Source of the DNA: Magnetospirillum molischianum DSM 120
Lineage (GTDB): Bacteria; Pseudomonadota; Alphaproteobacteria; Rhodospirillales; Magnetospirillaceae
Direction of reading: 5' to 3'
Assembly: GCF_000294655.1 (NCBI RefSeq)
Contig: NZ_CAHP01000047.1
Coordinates: 20,522 to 84,521, forward strand
Length of the DNA: 64,000 bases
Shown one piece after another: positions 9,160-19,484 of this stretch. Every line of letters starts with the position of its first letter. Within the stretch, counting starts at the first letter, position 1. The notes under the pieces are model-generated. The model was not told the DNA's origin, made no database searches, and saw only the letters and a list, made by a program, of their open reading frames with translations. Position numbers and translations under genes: made by a program.

Positions 9160-10596
9160 ATGGGACAAACCTACGATTCTTCCCCTTATTGCGAAGCGGC
9201 GATCCGCAAATTCACCCTGGCGGCTGTGGTTTGGGGCATTCTGGGCTTCCTGGTCGGCGATTTTATCGCGTGGCAGTTGGCCTTTCCCGTGCTTAACCTT
9301 GACCTCGAATGGACCACATTCGGTCGGTTACGGCCAGTTCATACCACCACGGTGATTTTCGCATTCGGCGGCAATGTGTTGATGGCGACTTCGCTGTATG
9401 TCGTGCAGCGCACCTGTCGCGCCGCTTTATTCGGGGGCGAACGGCTGGGGGCGGCTCTGTTCTGGGGCTATAATCTGTTCCTGGTTCTGGCGCTGATTTC
9501 CTATGTGCTGGGCTATAGCCAAGGACAGGAATATGCCGAGCCGGAATGGCTGCTCGACCTGCTTTTCCTGGTGGTGTGGGTGCTCTATCTCGCCGTCTTT
9601 GCCGGAACGCTGCTGAAGCGGCGCGAGCCTCATATCTATGTCGCCAACTGGTTCTTTCTGGCGATGATCCTGACCATGGCGCTGCTTCACATCGGCAACA
9701 ACCTCGCGGTGCCGGTCAGTTTGACCAAAAGTTATCCACTGTTCGGCGGTGTCCAGAATGCAATGACGCAATGGTGGTACGGGCATAATGCGGTCGGCTT
9801 CTTCCTGACCGCCGGTTTTCTTGGGATCATGTACTATTTCGTTCCCAAGCGAGCCGAGCGACCCGTCTATTCCTATCGCCTGTCGATCGTCCATTTCTGG
9901 GCGCTGATCTTCCTGTACATTTGGGCCGGCCCACATCATCTTCACTATACGGCCTTGCCCGATTGGGCCCAGACCCTGGGAATGACCTTCTCGGTGATGC
10001 TGTGGATGCCGTCCTGGGGCGGTATGCTGAACGGGCTGATGACGCTTTCGGGTGCCTGGGACAAGCTGCGCACCGATCCGGTGATCCGCTTCATGGTTAC
10101 CGCCGTTGCGTTTTATGGCATTGCGACCTTCGAGGGGCCGTTGATGGCGATCCGGTCGGTCAATGCATTGTCGCATTACACCGATTGGGGGATCGGCCAC
10201 GTTCATTCGGGGGCGTTGGGCTGGGTTGCCTTCATTTCTTTCGGCGCGATCTATTTCCTGGTGCCGAAGCTGTGGGGCAAGTCCGAGATGTATTCGTTGC
10301 GTCTGGTTGGGATTCACTTCTGGATCGCGACCCTGGGCATCGTCCTCTACATCGCCGCGATGTGGATTTCGGGGATCATGCAAGGTCTGATGTGGCGAGC
10401 CTATGACAGCTATGGATTCCTTGAATACTCATTCATCGAGACGGTCAAGGCGATGCATCCCTATTACGTTATCCGTGCCATCGGCGGGGTGCTGTTCGCG
10501 GTCGGAGGTCTAGTGATGGCCTACAACGTGGTGCGGACGATTTTTGGCGAAGACACGGTAACGGCTGCCGTGCCCGCGCCCAGCCCGGCCCGTTAA
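9160..10596 (+). CDS. ccoN: cbb3-type cytochrome c oxidase subunit I
   Basis: The 478-residue catalytic subunit of the high-affinity proton-pumping cbb3 oxidase, with about twelve membrane helices. It carries the low-spin heme histidine in [13 protein letters not shown] (near residue 49), the second low-spin ligand region in [11 protein letters not shown], the binuclear-centre histidines in [13 protein letters not shown], and HVHSGALGW near the C-terminal third. Length and motif order match CcoN. CAGGAG before the ATG at 9160 is a good ribosome-binding site. It begins the ccoNOQP-ccoGHIS-panBC run. Expression is expected to rise under low oxygen, although only a weak FNR-like box is visible. 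Confidence 0.96.
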   Translation: MGQTYDSSPYCEAAIRKFTLAAVVWGILGFLVGDFIAWQLAFPVLNLDLEWTTFGRLRPVHTTTVIFAFGGNVLMATSLYVVQRTCRAALFGGERLGAALFWGYNLFLVLALISYVLGYSQGQEYAEPEWLLDLLFLVVWVLYLAVFAGTLLKRREPHIYVANWFFLAMILTMALLHIGNNLAVPVSLTKSYPLFGGVQNAMTQWWYGHNAVGFFLTAGFLGIMYYFVPKRAERPVYSYRLSIVHFWALIFLYIWAGPHHLHYTALPDWAQTLGMTFSVMLWMPSWGGMLNGLMTLSGAWDKLRTDPVIRFMVTAVAFYGIATFEGPLMAIRSVNALSHYTDWGIGHVHSGALGWVAFISFGAIYFLVPKLWGKSEMYSLRLVGIHFWIATLGIVLYIAAMWISGIMQGLMWRAYDSYGFLEYSFIETVKAMHPYYVIRAIGGVLFAVGGLVMAYNVVRTIFGEDTVTAAVPAPSPAR

Positions 10597-10611
10597 AGGA
10601 GAACCCGGACG

Positions 10612-11352
10612 ATGTCGCTGTTCAAACATCACGCCCGGATCGAGACCAACGCTCTGCTGCTGACGATCGGTATCGTGGTCACGGTGTCGGTGGGGGGGCT
10701 TGTCGAGGTGGCCCCGCTGTTCTCGATTGAATCGACGATCGAGCGGGTCGAGGGGGTGCGCCCCTATAGCCCGTTGGAGCAGGCTGGACGCGACATCTAC
10801 TTGCGCGAGGGCTGCTACAACTGCCACAGCCAGATGATCCGTCCCTTCAAGGACGAGGCCGAGCGTTATGGCCATTACAGTCTGGCCGCCGAGTCGAAAT
10901 ACGATCACCCGTTCCAGTGGGGGTCGAAACGTACCGGCCCCGATCTGGCCCGTGTCGGTGGGAAATATGCGAGCGATTGGCATGTTCGCCATCTGATCGA
11001 TCCGCGTTCGGTGGTGCCGGGTTCGGTGATGCCCGGCTACCCCCATCTGATGCGGCCGCTTGATTACAGCGATATCGGCGTCCGGCTGCGGGTGCTGCGG
11101 TCGGTCGGCGTCCCTTATAACGATACCCAGATCGATGGTGCGGCCCACGATTTGGAAGAACAAGCTCTGGCCGATCCTAACGCGGCTCCGCCTCCCGTGA
11201 TGGCGAGTTATCCCAAGGCCCGGCTGGGCCGCGCGGTCGAAAGCCCCGAGAACGGGCCAGTCACTGAGATGGATGCACTGGTGGCGTATCTTCAGGTGCT
11301 GGGAACGATGGTCGATTTCACGCAGGTCGATCCCGCCTTGATCCGCCGCTGA
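10612..11352 (+). CDS. ccoO: cbb3-type oxidase monoheme cytochrome c subunit II
   Basis: A 246-residue membrane-anchored monoheme cytochrome c that passes electrons within the cbb3 oxidase. An N-terminal membrane anchor (about residues 18-40) is followed by the heme-binding motif CYNCHSQM near residue 70; the axial methionine is probably in GSVMPGYPHL. The ATG is 15 bases after the ccoN stop with GGAGA upstream. Length is normal for CcoO. Confidence 0.96.
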   Translation: MSLFKHHARIETNALLLTIGIVVTVSVGGLVEVAPLFSIESTIERVEGVRPYSPLEQAGRDIYLREGCYNCHSQMIRPFKDEAERYGHYSLAAESKYDHPFQWGSKRTGPDLARVGGKYASDWHVRHLIDPRSVVPGSVMPGYPHLMRPLDYSDIGVRLRVLRSVGVPYNDTQIDGAAHDLEEQALADPNAAPPPVMASYPKARLGRAVESPENGPVTEMDALVAYLQVLGTMVDFTQVDPALIRR

Positions 11353-11368
11353 CCGAAGGGACACGCCA

Positions 11369-11548
11369 ATGCCGTCTGCCTTTGTCGATGAGATCTTGAG
11401 GCCGTTTTGGGGGCTGTGGTTGATGGCCGTTTTCATCGCGATCATCGCCGCTGTCTATTGGCCGGGCAATCGCAAGCGGTTGGAAGAACATGGCAGCATT
11501 CCGCTGCGCGACGACGAGGAGCAGGAGAGCGCGCCATGGCACCGGTAG
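11369..11548 (+). CDS. ccoQ: cbb3-type oxidase small subunit CcoQ
   Basis: A 59-residue protein with one membrane helix (about residues 14-32, WGLWLMAVFIAIIAAVYW), followed by a charged acidic tail. This is the size, topology and position of CcoQ (FixQ), which stabilises the cbb3 complex. The ATG at 11369 is 16 bases after the ccoO stop. The last 13 bases overlap the start of ccoP. Confidence 0.85.
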   Translation: MPSAFVDEILRPFWGLWLMAVFIAIIAAVYWPGNRKRLEEHGSIPLRDDEEQESAPWHR

Positions 11549-12435
11549 AAAAAGACCCTGTCACCGGCCGCTACACCACGGGCCATGAGTGGGACGGCAT
11601 CCGCGAGCTGAACACGCCATTGCCGCGCTGGTGGATCATCGTTTTTTGGGTCAGCGTGGTGTGGTCGATCGGCTATTGGGTGCTGATGCCAAGCTGGCCG
11701 TTGCTGAACGGCTTTACGCCGGGCTTGCTGGGCTATTCCTCGCGCGCCGATCTGGAAAGCGAAATCGCCGAGCAGAAGGCGGCTCGTGCCGTCTGGCTGA
11801 ATCGGATCGAATCGTTGCCTGCCGCGGCGGTCGAGGCCGATTCCGAACTGCTGACCTATGCCCGCGCCGGAGGACGGATCGCCTTTGAGGAAAATTGCGC
11901 TCCCTGCCATGGTGTCGGTGGGGTGGGAGCCTTTGGCTATCCGACTCTGGCCGATGACGAATGGCTGTGGGGCGGTACCATCGACGAGATCGAGCAGACG
12001 ATCAAATTCGGTGTGCGCAATTCCAACCCCAATTCGCACCAGAGCGAGATGCCGAAATTTGGAGCCGACGGCATCCTGACACCCCAACAGATCGAGCAGG
12101 TCGCCGATTATGTTTTGACCGTTGCCGATCGCGCTCCGGTGGCGAGTCTGCCGGGTGCCGAAATCTTCGCCGAGAATTGCGCGGTCTGCCATGGCGAGGT
12201 CGGAGAAGGGAACAAGGATATCGGCGCACCGGCCCTTAACAATCAGATTTGGCTTTATGCCAGCAAGCTGGGCAACCAGAAACCCGAGGTCCGCGCGGCC
12301 GAGATTCGCGCCACGGTGATTTCTCAGGTGACCCGGCCCCGCCATGGTGCGATGCCGGCTTGGTCCGAGCGGCTGGGGCCGGGCACGATCCGCATGCTGG
12401 CGGTTTACGTCCATACTCTGGGAGGCGGACGGTGA
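11536..12435 (+). CDS. ccoP: cbb3-type oxidase diheme cytochrome c subunit III
   Basis: A 299-residue diheme cytochrome c, the electron-entry subunit of the cbb3 oxidase. A FixP-type N-terminal region (HEWDGIRELNTPLPRWW) leads into a membrane helix near residues 33-52. Heme motifs are CAPCH near residue 120 and CAVCH near residue 217. The ATG at 11536 lies within the last codons of ccoQ and has AGGAGAG upstream. The frame is open farther upstream, but that region encodes ccoQ in another frame. The stop overlaps the GTG start of ccoG. Confidence 0.95.
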   Translation: MAPVEKDPVTGRYTTGHEWDGIRELNTPLPRWWIIVFWVSVVWSIGYWVLMPSWPLLNGFTPGLLGYSSRADLESEIAEQKAARAVWLNRIESLPAAAVEADSELLTYARAGGRIAFEENCAPCHGVGGVGAFGYPTLADDEWLWGGTIDEIEQTIKFGVRNSNPNSHQSEMPKFGADGILTPQQIEQVADYVLTVADRAPVASLPGAEIFAENCAVCHGEVGEGNKDIGAPALNNQIWLYASKLGNQKPEVRAAEIRATVISQVTRPRHGAMPAWSERLGPGTIRMLAVYVHTLGGGR

Positions 12436-13838
12436 CTGAGCCAGAGGGCAGTTCTCTCTATGCCCGCTCCGAAACCGTCCAGTCCCGCTCGGTTCGTGGA
12501 CGATTTCGGTCCTGGAAATTTCTGGCGATGGTGGTGTTGCTGCCCTGGTGGTATCTGGCCCCGTTCCTGCGCTGGAATCGTGGCCCTGGCGCCCCGGATC
12601 AGGCGATCCTGATCGACATGGGGGGGCGGCGGGCTTATTTCCTCGGCCTCGAAATCTGGCCGCAGGAAGTCTATTACCTGACCGGAATTCTGGTCGTCGC
12701 CGCCATCGTCCTGTTCCTCGTCAGCGCGTTGTACGGGCGGGTCTGGTGCGGGTTTCTGTGTTGGCAGACCGTCTATACCGATCTGTTCGTTCAAATCGAG
12801 CGGATGCTGATCGGCGACCGGACCCGTCGTCTGGCACTGGACCGCGCCCCCTGGAATCTGGACAAGCTGGCTCGCAAGGGTGCCGTCCATCTGCTCTGGA
12901 TGCTGATCGCCGGATCTTGCGGCATTGCCTTCGCGCTGTATTTCGGCAATGCGCCAACGATGTTGCCCGCCATCCTGACGGGGCGCGAAAGCGTGGCGAT
13001 CTATGGCGCGATCGCTGTCGTTGGCGGCTTTTGCTATTTGCTGGCTGGTTTTGCCCGCGAGCAGGTTTGCCTGTACATGTGCCCTTATTCTCGCTTTCAG
13101 GCGGCGATGTTCGACGAGCATTCGCTGATCGTCGGCTATGAAGCCTGGCGGGGCGAGCGGCGCGGGCGCTGGCGCAAGGGGCAGACGTTCGAGGGACGCG
13201 GCCATTGCATCGATTGCGGAGTCTGCGTGGCGGTCTGCCCGACCGGAATCGACATTCGAAACGGTTCGCAACTGGGCTGTATCGGCTGCGGTCTGTGCAT
13301 CGACGGTTGCGATGCGATGATGGACCGGGTTGGGTTGCCGCGTGGACTGATTACCTGGGATTCAATCGCCAGTCAGGCTGCCCGCGCACGGGGGGAGACT
13401 CCCCGGCATCGGCTGGTGCGCCCGCGTACCCTGGTCTATGGCGCGATTCTGGCGCTTTCCCTCGGGGTGATCGGTTGGTCTCTGATCGCGCGGACCACGA
13501 CCGAGATGACCATTCTGCACGAGCGGGCATTGCTGTATGTGCGCCTTTCGGATGGATCTATCCGTAACGGCTATGTCGTCAAGGTTCAGAACAAGGTGCG
13601 GTCGGAACGGATCTTCGATCTGCAAATCGAGGGGCTGGAGGGGGTTCGCATGTCGGTGATCGGCGGCGGCCCACCTCTAAAGGTTGCGTCGGATTCAGTC
13701 GGCAGCTTCACCGTGTTCGTGACTGCCGCCGCCGGGATCGCCACGGGACGGCGGGTATCCCTGGCCTTTGTTTTGCGCGATCTGAAAGACGGTAGCGAAA
13801 CCCGCGCCGAATCTCTGTTCGTCGGGCCGGACAGATGA
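12432..13838 (+). CDS. ccoG: cbb3 oxidase assembly/copper-handling iron-sulfur protein CcoG
   Basis: A 468-residue membrane protein of the CcoG/FixG/RdxA family, implicated in reducing copper(II) for cbb3 assembly. Several membrane helices surround two ferredoxin-type clusters, CIDCGVCVAVCP (near residue 258) and CIGCGLCIDGC (near 281), followed by an Ig-like C-terminal FixG domain. A WCGFLCWQ segment lies in the NapH-like membrane part. The start is a GTG at 12432 overlapping the ccoP stop (GTGA); it lies in GGAGGCGGACGGTG, so GGAGG is correctly spaced. Its stop overlaps ccoH by four bases. Confidence 0.93.
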   Translation: MTEPEGSSLYARSETVQSRSVRGRFRSWKFLAMVVLLPWWYLAPFLRWNRGPGAPDQAILIDMGGRRAYFLGLEIWPQEVYYLTGILVVAAIVLFLVSALYGRVWCGFLCWQTVYTDLFVQIERMLIGDRTRRLALDRAPWNLDKLARKGAVHLLWMLIAGSCGIAFALYFGNAPTMLPAILTGRESVAIYGAIAVVGGFCYLLAGFAREQVCLYMCPYSRFQAAMFDEHSLIVGYEAWRGERRGRWRKGQTFEGRGHCIDCGVCVAVCPTGIDIRNGSQLGCIGCGLCIDGCDAMMDRVGLPRGLITWDSIASQAARARGETPRHRLVRPRTLVYGAILALSLGVIGWSLIARTTTEMTILHERALLYVRLSDGSIRNGYVVKVQNKVRSERIFDLQIEGLEGVRMSVIGGGPPLKVASDSVGSFTVFVTAAAGIATGRRVSLAFVLRDLKDGSETRAESLFVGPDR

Positions 13839-14320
13839 CCGCCGACCGCCGCCCCGGCTGGTGGTATCCCTATATTTTCGTCGCCGTCTTCGGGGTGGTG
13901 GTGGCGGTTAATGCGACGATGGCTTGGCTGGCGGGCAGCACCTTTCCCGGTCTCTCGGCCGAGCGGGCCTATGACAAGGGGCTTGCCTACAATCAAGCGC
14001 TGGAGGCGGCGAGACGGCAAGAAGCGCTGGGCTGGTCCGTCATGACGATGACCGATCCGATTCCCAATGGGTCCGGGATCGTCATTGCCCAGACGTATCG
14101 CGACCGCGATGGACATCCGATCGACGGGTTGCAGGTTCGGGTCCATCTGTCCCGTCCCGCCGTCCAGAACGACGACCGCAATGTCGTTCTCAGCCCGTCC
14201 GGTCCCGGCGATTATGCCGTTATCGTCGTCTTGCCTTTGCCCGGTCTGTGGGATCTTCAGGCGGTAGCCGAGGGTGGCGGAGTGAGTTACCAAAGCTTCC
14301 GCCGCTTCGTCGCGCCGTGA
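13835..14320 (+). CDS. ccoH: cbb3 oxidase assembly protein CcoH/FixH
   Basis: A 161-residue protein with a single N-terminal membrane helix (about residues 8-32) and a periplasmic FixH domain with the GLAYNQALEA segment and the LPLPGLWDLQ motif near the C terminus. FixH/CcoH is needed for stable cbb3 assembly. It overlaps ccoG by four bases (ATGA) and ccoI by four (GTGA). Length and context fit the family. Confidence 0.9.
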   Translation: MTADRRPGWWYPYIFVAVFGVVVAVNATMAWLAGSTFPGLSAERAYDKGLAYNQALEAARRQEALGWSVMTMTDPIPNGSGIVIAQTYRDRDGHPIDGLQVRVHLSRPAVQNDDRNVVLSPSGPGDYAVIVVLPLPGLWDLQAVAEGGGVSYQSFRRFVAP

Positions 14321-16665
14321 CCGGCCCGGCCGCGCTCTGCCGTCATTGCGGTTCGCCGCTGGGGGGAGAGAGCGCGGCGGTCGGCGGTTTTTGCTGCGCC
14401 GGGTGCGCCGCCGCCTATGAGCTGATCTCGGCCCAGGGGCTGGATCTCTACTACCGACGCCGTTGTCTCGATCCCACCGCCCAGCCGCCACGCCCCGACG
14501 GCGACGGCGTTGCCGCCGCTTTGTCCGATCATGTCACCGCCCTGCCGGGAGGCGAGTCCGCTCTGTCCTTGATGGTCGATGGCGTCCAATGCGGCGCCTG
14601 TGTCTGGCTGATCGAATCGCTGCTGACCCGCCAGCCCGGCGTGACCTGGGCCAGGGTCAACCTCACCACCCGGCGACTGGCGTTGCGCTTTCGCCCCGAG
14701 GAGAACGATCCGGCCGCGATTCTCGCTCCGGTGTTCGCGGTGGGCTACCGACTGGTGCCATTCGATCCCGACCGGCTGGAATCCGACGATCTCCGCCATG
14801 AACGGGGGCTGTTGAAGGCGATGGCGGTGACCGGATTCGCCGCCGGAAATGTCATGTTGCTGTCGGTATCGGTCTGGGCCGGGCATGCCCAAGGGATGGG
14901 ACCGGCGACGCGGGGGTTGCTGCATTGGGTGTCGGCGCTGGTGGCGCTCCCAGCGGTGGTCTATGGCCTGCGTCCTTTTGCCGCCTCGGCGCTTGGAGCG
15001 CTGCGGGCGGGGCGAACCAATATGGACGTGCCGATCACTATCGGCGTCGTGCTGACCTCGGCGATGAGCTTGTGGGAGACCGTCAACGGGGGGCCGCATG
15101 CTTACTTCGATTCGGCGGTCAGCCTGCTGTTCTTTCTGTTGATCGGACGCTATCTGGAGGCGCGGGCCCGCGGCCGGGCACGGTCGGCGGTCGAGCATCT
15201 GCTGGCGCTCGATGCCCGCGCCGTGCTGGTGATCGATTCCGATGGACATCGGAGGCTGGTGCCACCGCGCCGGGTGATGGTGGGGCAGACCGTTCTGGTG
15301 GCGGCGGGCGAGCGGGTAGGGATCGACGGCGTGGTAATCGATGGCCGTTCCGACATTGAATCCGGGCTGTTGACCGGAGAAAGCGTGCCAATGGCGGCCG
15401 GTCCGGGCAGTCCACTTTACGCCGGGACGATGAACCTGACCGCGCCGTTGCGGCTGCGGGTCACGGCGGTTGGCGAGGACACGCTGTTGGCCGGGATCGT
15501 CCGCATGATGGAGGTCGCCGAACAGGGCCGCGCCCGCTATGTCGCCTTCGCCGAACGGGTGGCGCGCTGGTACGCCCCGGTGGTGCATCTGACCGCTCTG
15601 GTCACGTTTATCGGTTGGATCGTGCTGGCGGGGATGGCGTGGCAGCCGGCGCTGCTGATTGCGGTATCGGTGCTGATCGTCACCTGCCCCTGCGCTCTGG
15701 CTCTGGCGGTGCCCGTGGTGCAGGTGATCGCCAGCGGACGGTTGATGCGGCGGGGCGTTCTGGTCAAATCGGCGACGGCGCTGGAACGGCTGGCCGAGAT
15801 CGATCATGTCGTCTTCGATAAGACCGGGACGTTGACCGCCGGGCGGCCGGTTCTGCGGCCAGAGGGCGGCTGGAACGCCGACGATCTGGCGGTGGCGGCA
15901 TCGTTGGCGGTAGCGTCGTCGCATCCGCTCGCCCGCGCTCTGGTGGCGGCCTGTCCCGATGTCCGTTCCGCCGAGGCGGTGACCGAGCATCCCGGCCAGG
16001 GATTGAGCGGATGCGGGGGAGACCGGCTCGGCTCGCGGGCCTTTGTCGCCGTCCTGGAATCCGACGAGGCCGACGGGCCGGAATTATGGCTGGCCCGGCC
16101 GGGCGAGACTCCGGTTCGCTTCGCCTTTGCCGATCGTCCGCGCGCGGATGCGAACGACGCGATTGCCGCTCTGCGGCACCTGGGGCTGTCGGTCGAATTG
16201 CTGTCGGGCGACCGTCGCGTCATCGTCGCCGCGTTGGCGGATACGGTTGGAATCACCGATTGGCGTGGCGGCTGCGATCCGGCGGCGAAGGTGGCCCGGC
16301 TGACCACGCTGGCCGCCCGTGGCCGCCGGGTGCTGATGGTCGGTGACGGTCTCAATGACGCTCCGGCCCTGGCCGCCGCCCATGTCTCGATTTCGCCCGC
16401 CAGCGGCGCGGATATCAGCCGGGCCGCTGCGGATCTGGTCTTCCAGGGAGAGCGGCTGGCTCCGCTGGTCGAAGCCATCGCGGTGGCGCGTCAGGCTCGG
16501 ACGTTGACCCGGCAGAACTTTGCGCTCGCACTCGGTTATAATCTGCTGGCGGTGCCGTTGGCGATCAGTGGTGTCGTTACGCCCCTGATCGCGGCGATTG
16601 CCATGTCCGCCTCGTCGCTGCTAGTAATTGTGAACGCCCTACGTCTGTCCGGCGGGAGGCGGTGA
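14317..16665 (+). CDS. ccoI: Copper-exporting P1B-type ATPase for cbb3 assembly
   Basis: A 782-residue heavy-metal P-type ATPase of the FixI/CcoI (CopA2) kind, which moves copper to the periplasm for insertion into CcoN. N-terminal cysteines (CRHCG, CCAGC) precede a heavy-metal-associated domain with GVQCGAC near residue 92. Later come the LLTGES loop, the transmembrane CPC metal site ([11 protein letters not shown]), the phosphorylation motif DKTGTLT, and the hinge GDGLNDAP. The GTG at 14317 overlapping the ccoH stop is chosen as start; the frame remains open 23 codons upstream inside ccoH. All catalytic motifs are present. Confidence 0.94.
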   Translation: MTGPAALCRHCGSPLGGESAAVGGFCCAGCAAAYELISAQGLDLYYRRRCLDPTAQPPRPDGDGVAAALSDHVTALPGGESALSLMVDGVQCGACVWLIESLLTRQPGVTWARVNLTTRRLALRFRPEENDPAAILAPVFAVGYRLVPFDPDRLESDDLRHERGLLKAMAVTGFAAGNVMLLSVSVWAGHAQGMGPATRGLLHWVSALVALPAVVYGLRPFAASALGALRAGRTNMDVPITIGVVLTSAMSLWETVNGGPHAYFDSAVSLLFFLLIGRYLEARARGRARSAVEHLLALDARAVLVIDSDGHRRLVPPRRVMVGQTVLVAAGERVGIDGVVIDGRSDIESGLLTGESVPMAAGPGSPLYAGTMNLTAPLRLRVTAVGEDTLLAGIVRMMEVAEQGRARYVAFAERVARWYAPVVHLTALVTFIGWIVLAGMAWQPALLIAVSVLIVTCPCALALAVPVVQVIASGRLMRRGVLVKSATALERLAEIDHVVFDKTGTLTAGRPVLRPEGGWNADDLAVAASLAVASSHPLARALVAACPDVRSAEAVTEHPGQGLSGCGGDRLGSRAFVAVLESDEADGPELWLARPGETPVRFAFADRPRADANDAIAALRHLGLSVELLSGDRRVIVAALADTVGITDWRGGCDPAAKVARLTTLAARGRRVLMVGDGLNDAPALAAAHVSISPASGADISRAAADLVFQGERLAPLVEAIAVARQARTLTRQNFALALGYNLLAVPLAISGVVTPLIAAIAMSASSLLVIVNALRLSGGRR

Positions 16666-16668
16666 CCG

Positions 16669-16863
16669 ATGGAAACCCTTCTGATGCTGATCCCTGTCGC
16701 CCTGATCCTGGGCTTGCTCGGGTTGGTCGGGTTCCTGTGGTCATTGCGCTCTGGCCAATTCGACGATATGGACGGTGCCGCCCAGCGCATTCTGTTCGAC
16801 AACGACGACGACAAAGCGCCGCCGCCGCCTGGGCACCGACAAGAAAAAGGGAGCAACAGGTGA
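16669..16863 (+). CDS. ccoS: cbb3 oxidase maturation protein CcoS
   Basis: A 64-residue single-helix membrane protein (helix about residues 5-26), followed by the [19 protein letters not shown] segment that is diagnostic of CcoS/FixS. It is required for cofactor insertion into cbb3 oxidase. It starts three bases after the ccoI stop, and its own stop overlaps the GTG of panB. Confidence 0.92.
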   Translation: METLLMLIPVALILGLLGLVGFLWSLRSGQFDDMDGAAQRILFDNDDDKAPPPPGHRQEKGSNR

Positions 16864-17690
16864 GCCGCGAAATCACAACCCGGCGGGTGACGACCCGCGA
16901 CATCCGTGCCCATAAGGGTGGCGAACCGCTGGTGGTGTTGACTGCTTATACCGCCCCGATCGCCCGCCTGCTCGATCCGGTCTGCGACATTCTGCTGGTC
17001 GGTGATTCGCTTGGCATGGTCGTCTATGGCATGGAGACAACCCTGGGGGTGACGCTCGACATGATGATCAACCATGGCCGCGCCGTGGTGACATCGTCGT
17101 CTCGTGCTTGCGTGGTGGTCGATCTGCCGTTCGGCAGTTATCAGGAAAGTCGGGAACAAGCCTTCCGTGCCTCGGCCCGTTTGCTGGCCGAGACCGGCTG
17201 TGCCGCGGTCAAGCTGGAAGGCGGGCGCGAGATGGCCGACACCATCGCCTTTCTGGTCGAACGCGGCGTCCCGGTGATGGCCCATATCGGGCTAAAGCCC
17301 CAGATGGTGCATGCGATCGGTGGATTCCGCGCCCAGGGGCGTAGTGAGCTTGAGGCCGAGGCGATCCGGGCTGACGCTCGCGCCGTCGCCGATGCAGGTG
17401 CTTTTTCCGTGGTGGTCGAGGGGACGGTCGAGCCGGTCGCCCGCGCCCTGTCCGCCGAGATCGATATCCCGACCATCGGCATCGGCGCTTCGCCCGCCTG
17501 TGACGGTCAGGTGCTGGTGATTGACGACGTGTTGGGACTCTTCGACGATTTCACCCCGAAATTCGTCAAGCGCTATACCGATGTGCGCCCGGCGATCCGC
17601 GCGGCGGTAGAAAGCTATGCCGCCGATGTCCGGTCCCGCGCCTTTCCCGCGCCGGAGCACTGCTTCGGCCTGCCTCGTAAGGAGGGTTGA
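16860..17690 (+). CDS. panB: 3-methyl-2-oxobutanoate hydroxymethyltransferase
   Basis: A 276-residue enzyme for the first committed step of pantothenate synthesis: ketopantoate from 2-oxoisovalerate and methylenetetrahydrofolate. The [11 protein letters not shown] and DLPFGSYQ metal/substrate segments, VKLEGG, and MAHIGLKPQ are present, as is the catalytic glutamate in [12 protein letters not shown] at 16860 (GTGA overlap with the ccoS stop) is chosen because AGGGAG lies seven bases upstream and the protein then begins [15 protein letters not shown]. The overlap suggests read-through from the cco operon. It is followed three bases later by panC. Confidence 0.93.
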   Translation: MSREITTRRVTTRDIRAHKGGEPLVVLTAYTAPIARLLDPVCDILLVGDSLGMVVYGMETTLGVTLDMMINHGRAVVTSSSRACVVVDLPFGSYQESREQAFRASARLLAETGCAAVKLEGGREMADTIAFLVERGVPVMAHIGLKPQMVHAIGGFRAQGRSELEAEAIRADARAVADAGAFSVVVEGTVEPVARALSAEIDIPTIGIGASPACDGQVLVIDDVLGLFDDFTPKFVKRYTDVRPAIRAAVESYAADVRSRAFPAPEHCFGLPRKEG

Positions 17691-17693
17691 TCG

Positions 17694-18548
17694 ATGAGCC
17701 ATGAGGTAGACATTGTTCGCGCCGTCGCCGATTTGCGCAACCGCGTCCGCTATTGGCGCGACCAGGGGTTGGGCGTTGCGCTGGTGCCGACCATGGGGGC
17801 GCTGCACCAGGGGCATATGAGCCTGATCTCGCACGCTCTGGAAGTGGCTGACCGGGTGGTGGCTTCGATCTTCGTTAATCCGATTCAGTTCGGTCCGGGC
17901 GAGGATTTCGCACGCTATCCCCGCCAGGAGGCCGAGGACGCCGCGCAATTGTCCAAGGCCGGGTGCCATCTGCTCTTCGCTCCCCAGGTCGCCGAGATGT
18001 ATCCCGATGGCTTTTCGACCCAGGTCCGCGTTACGGGGCTGTCCGAGGGGCTGTGCGGAGCCGCCCGTCCCGGTCATTTCGACGGGGTATCGACGGTAGT
18101 GAGCAAGCTGCTGCTTCAGGTTCAGCCCAGCGTCGCCCTGTTCGGGGAAAAGGATTATCAGCAATTGGCGGTGATTCGCCGGATGGTGCGTGACCTCGAC
18201 ATTCCGGTGTCGGTGCGCGGGGTCGAGATCGTCCGCGAAGAGGACGGGCTGGCTCTGTCGTCGCGCAATGCCTATCTGACCGCCGAGCAGCGCGCCATTG
18301 CTCCGGCGCTGTACCGGGTCTTGTGTGCGACCGCCGAGGCGCTGGCCGCCGGTGGAGCGGCGTCCGATCTGTGCCCTGCTGCGGCGCAATCCCTGGTGGC
18401 GGCTGGGTTCGATTCGGTCGATTACCTCGAACTGCGTGAGGCCGATACCCTGGCCCCGGTCGAGTCTGTCGTCCGTCCGTCGCGGTTGCTCGTCGCGGCT
18501 CGTCTGGGGACGACCCGTCTGATCGACAATGTTGCGCTGACGCCATAG
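17694..18548 (+). CDS. panC: Pantothenate synthetase
   Basis: A 284-residue ligase that condenses pantoate with beta-alanine using ATP. The nucleotide-binding signature VPTMGALHQGH (HxGH) is near residue 31, IFVNPIQFGPGED near 58, and LFGEKDYQQL near 149. Length is standard. AAGGAGG just before the start gives a strong ribosome-binding site overlapping the panB stop. With panB it makes pantothenate; no panD or panE is present here. Confidence 0.95.
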   Translation: MSHEVDIVRAVADLRNRVRYWRDQGLGVALVPTMGALHQGHMSLISHALEVADRVVASIFVNPIQFGPGEDFARYPRQEAEDAAQLSKAGCHLLFAPQVAEMYPDGFSTQVRVTGLSEGLCGAARPGHFDGVSTVVSKLLLQVQPSVALFGEKDYQQLAVIRRMVRDLDIPVSVRGVEIVREEDGLALSSRNAYLTAEQRAIAPALYRVLCATAEALAAGGAASDLCPAAAQSLVAAGFDSVDYLELREADTLAPVESVVRPSRLLVAARLGTTRLIDNVALTP

Positions 18549-18584
18549 GACGAAGTTTCCGTCTGCAATGGCGGTGGGGCCAGC

Positions 18585-18617
18585 GGCCGCAAGTCTTGGC
18601 TTGCGGGTCGCGGCCTT
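18585..18617 (+). terminator. Hairpin terminator after panC
   Basis: CCGCAAG-TCTTGG-CTTGCGG is a perfect seven-base stem inside an outer GGCCGC/GCGGCC pairing, followed by CCTTTTA. It lies between the convergent panC and HAD hydrolase genes and probably ends the cco-pan transcript. Confidence 0.5.
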
Positions 18618-19484
18618 TTACCAGACCAGACGCGTCAAGGCCGCGCGGGGGCGGTCGCCGTGGCGGCGGATCAGGGCGTCGAGGCGGGCCAGATCGGGCT
18701 GTTCGCCCCAGGTAATGCCCAGTTCATCGGCATGAATGCCGCCGACCACCAGCACCGAAGCGATCCCGGCCTTGCGGGCGCCGCGAATATCGGTGTGCAA
18801 CGCATCTCCGATCGCGAGAATCCGGTTCCGGTCGGCGATGCCGAGTCGCTCCAGGGCGGTGTCGTAGATCGCTGGATCGGGCTTGCCGCGTTCGATCACC
18901 ACGCCGCCCAGCGAGCGGTAAATGTCGCCCAAGGCTCCGGCGCAGGCGATACGCTTTCCCTGACGGATCACTTCGCGATCCGGGTTGGCGCAGATCATCG
19001 GCAAGGCGCGGGCACGGGCGACGGTGAGAATCGGGCGGTAATCGGCGGCGCTTTCCCCTAGATCGACCGGCCCGGTATTAAGAACGAAATCGGCTTCGCC
19101 CAATTCGACCGCTTCGTAATCGAGATCGTCGAAGATGTTACGGTCGCGCTCTGGCCCCAGGTGATAGAGCCGTCGCCCCAGCGTAGCAAAGTCGGCCTCG
19201 TCGCGCCGTTCGAGCGCCTGATGCACCGCATCGCCCGAAGACAGCGCTTCGTCATACATGTCGCGGCCGATCCCCATTCCCGACAATTGGGCGATCAGGG
19301 CGGTGGAGCGACGGGGCGCGTTCGACAGCAAAAGAGTCCGTTTACCTGCGGCGCGTAGCGCGGCCAAGCACTCGATAACGTCGGGGTAGGCGACGACACC
19401 ATCGTGGATCACGCCCCATAGATCGAGAATAACGCCGTCATATCCCTCGACCAGTTCCGACACTCCGGCGGCCAGGACGGTCAT
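18618..19484 (-). CDS. HAD-superfamily subclass IIA hydrolase
   Basis: A 288-residue cytosolic HAD-type phosphatase. The nucleophile motif is LDLWGVIHDG near residue 20, with tryptophan in place of the usual second aspartate, as in the TIGR01459-type proteins of alphaproteobacteria. The LLLSNAPR motif II threonine/serine region is near residue 51, the GKPDP lysine near 200, and the final GDALHTDIRGA metal site near 225. The substrate is unknown; relatives are nucleotide or sugar phosphatases. Its ATG overlaps the pyrD stop by four bases in an order pyrD-to-hydrolase operon. Confidence 0.82.
   Translation of the reverse strand: MTVLAAGVSELVEGYDGVILDLWGVIHDGVVAYPDVIECLAALRAAGKRTLLLSNAPRRSTALIAQLSGMGIGRDMYDEALSSGDAVHQALERRDEADFATLGRRLYHLGPERDRNIFDDLDYEAVELGEADFVLNTGPVDLGESAADYRPILTVARARALPMICANPDREVIRQGKRIACAGALGDIYRSLGGVVIERGKPDPAIYDTALERLGIADRNRILAIGDALHTDIRGARKAGIASVLVVGGIHADELGITWGEQPDLARLDALIRRHGDRPRAALTRLVW

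Noticed and set aside
18549..18617. A third copy of the dispersed repeat between panC and the HAD hydrolase.
   Set aside because: Only a short GCAATGGCGG match is shared; the diagnostic TAGGCTTTCATCAATGTCC block is absent.
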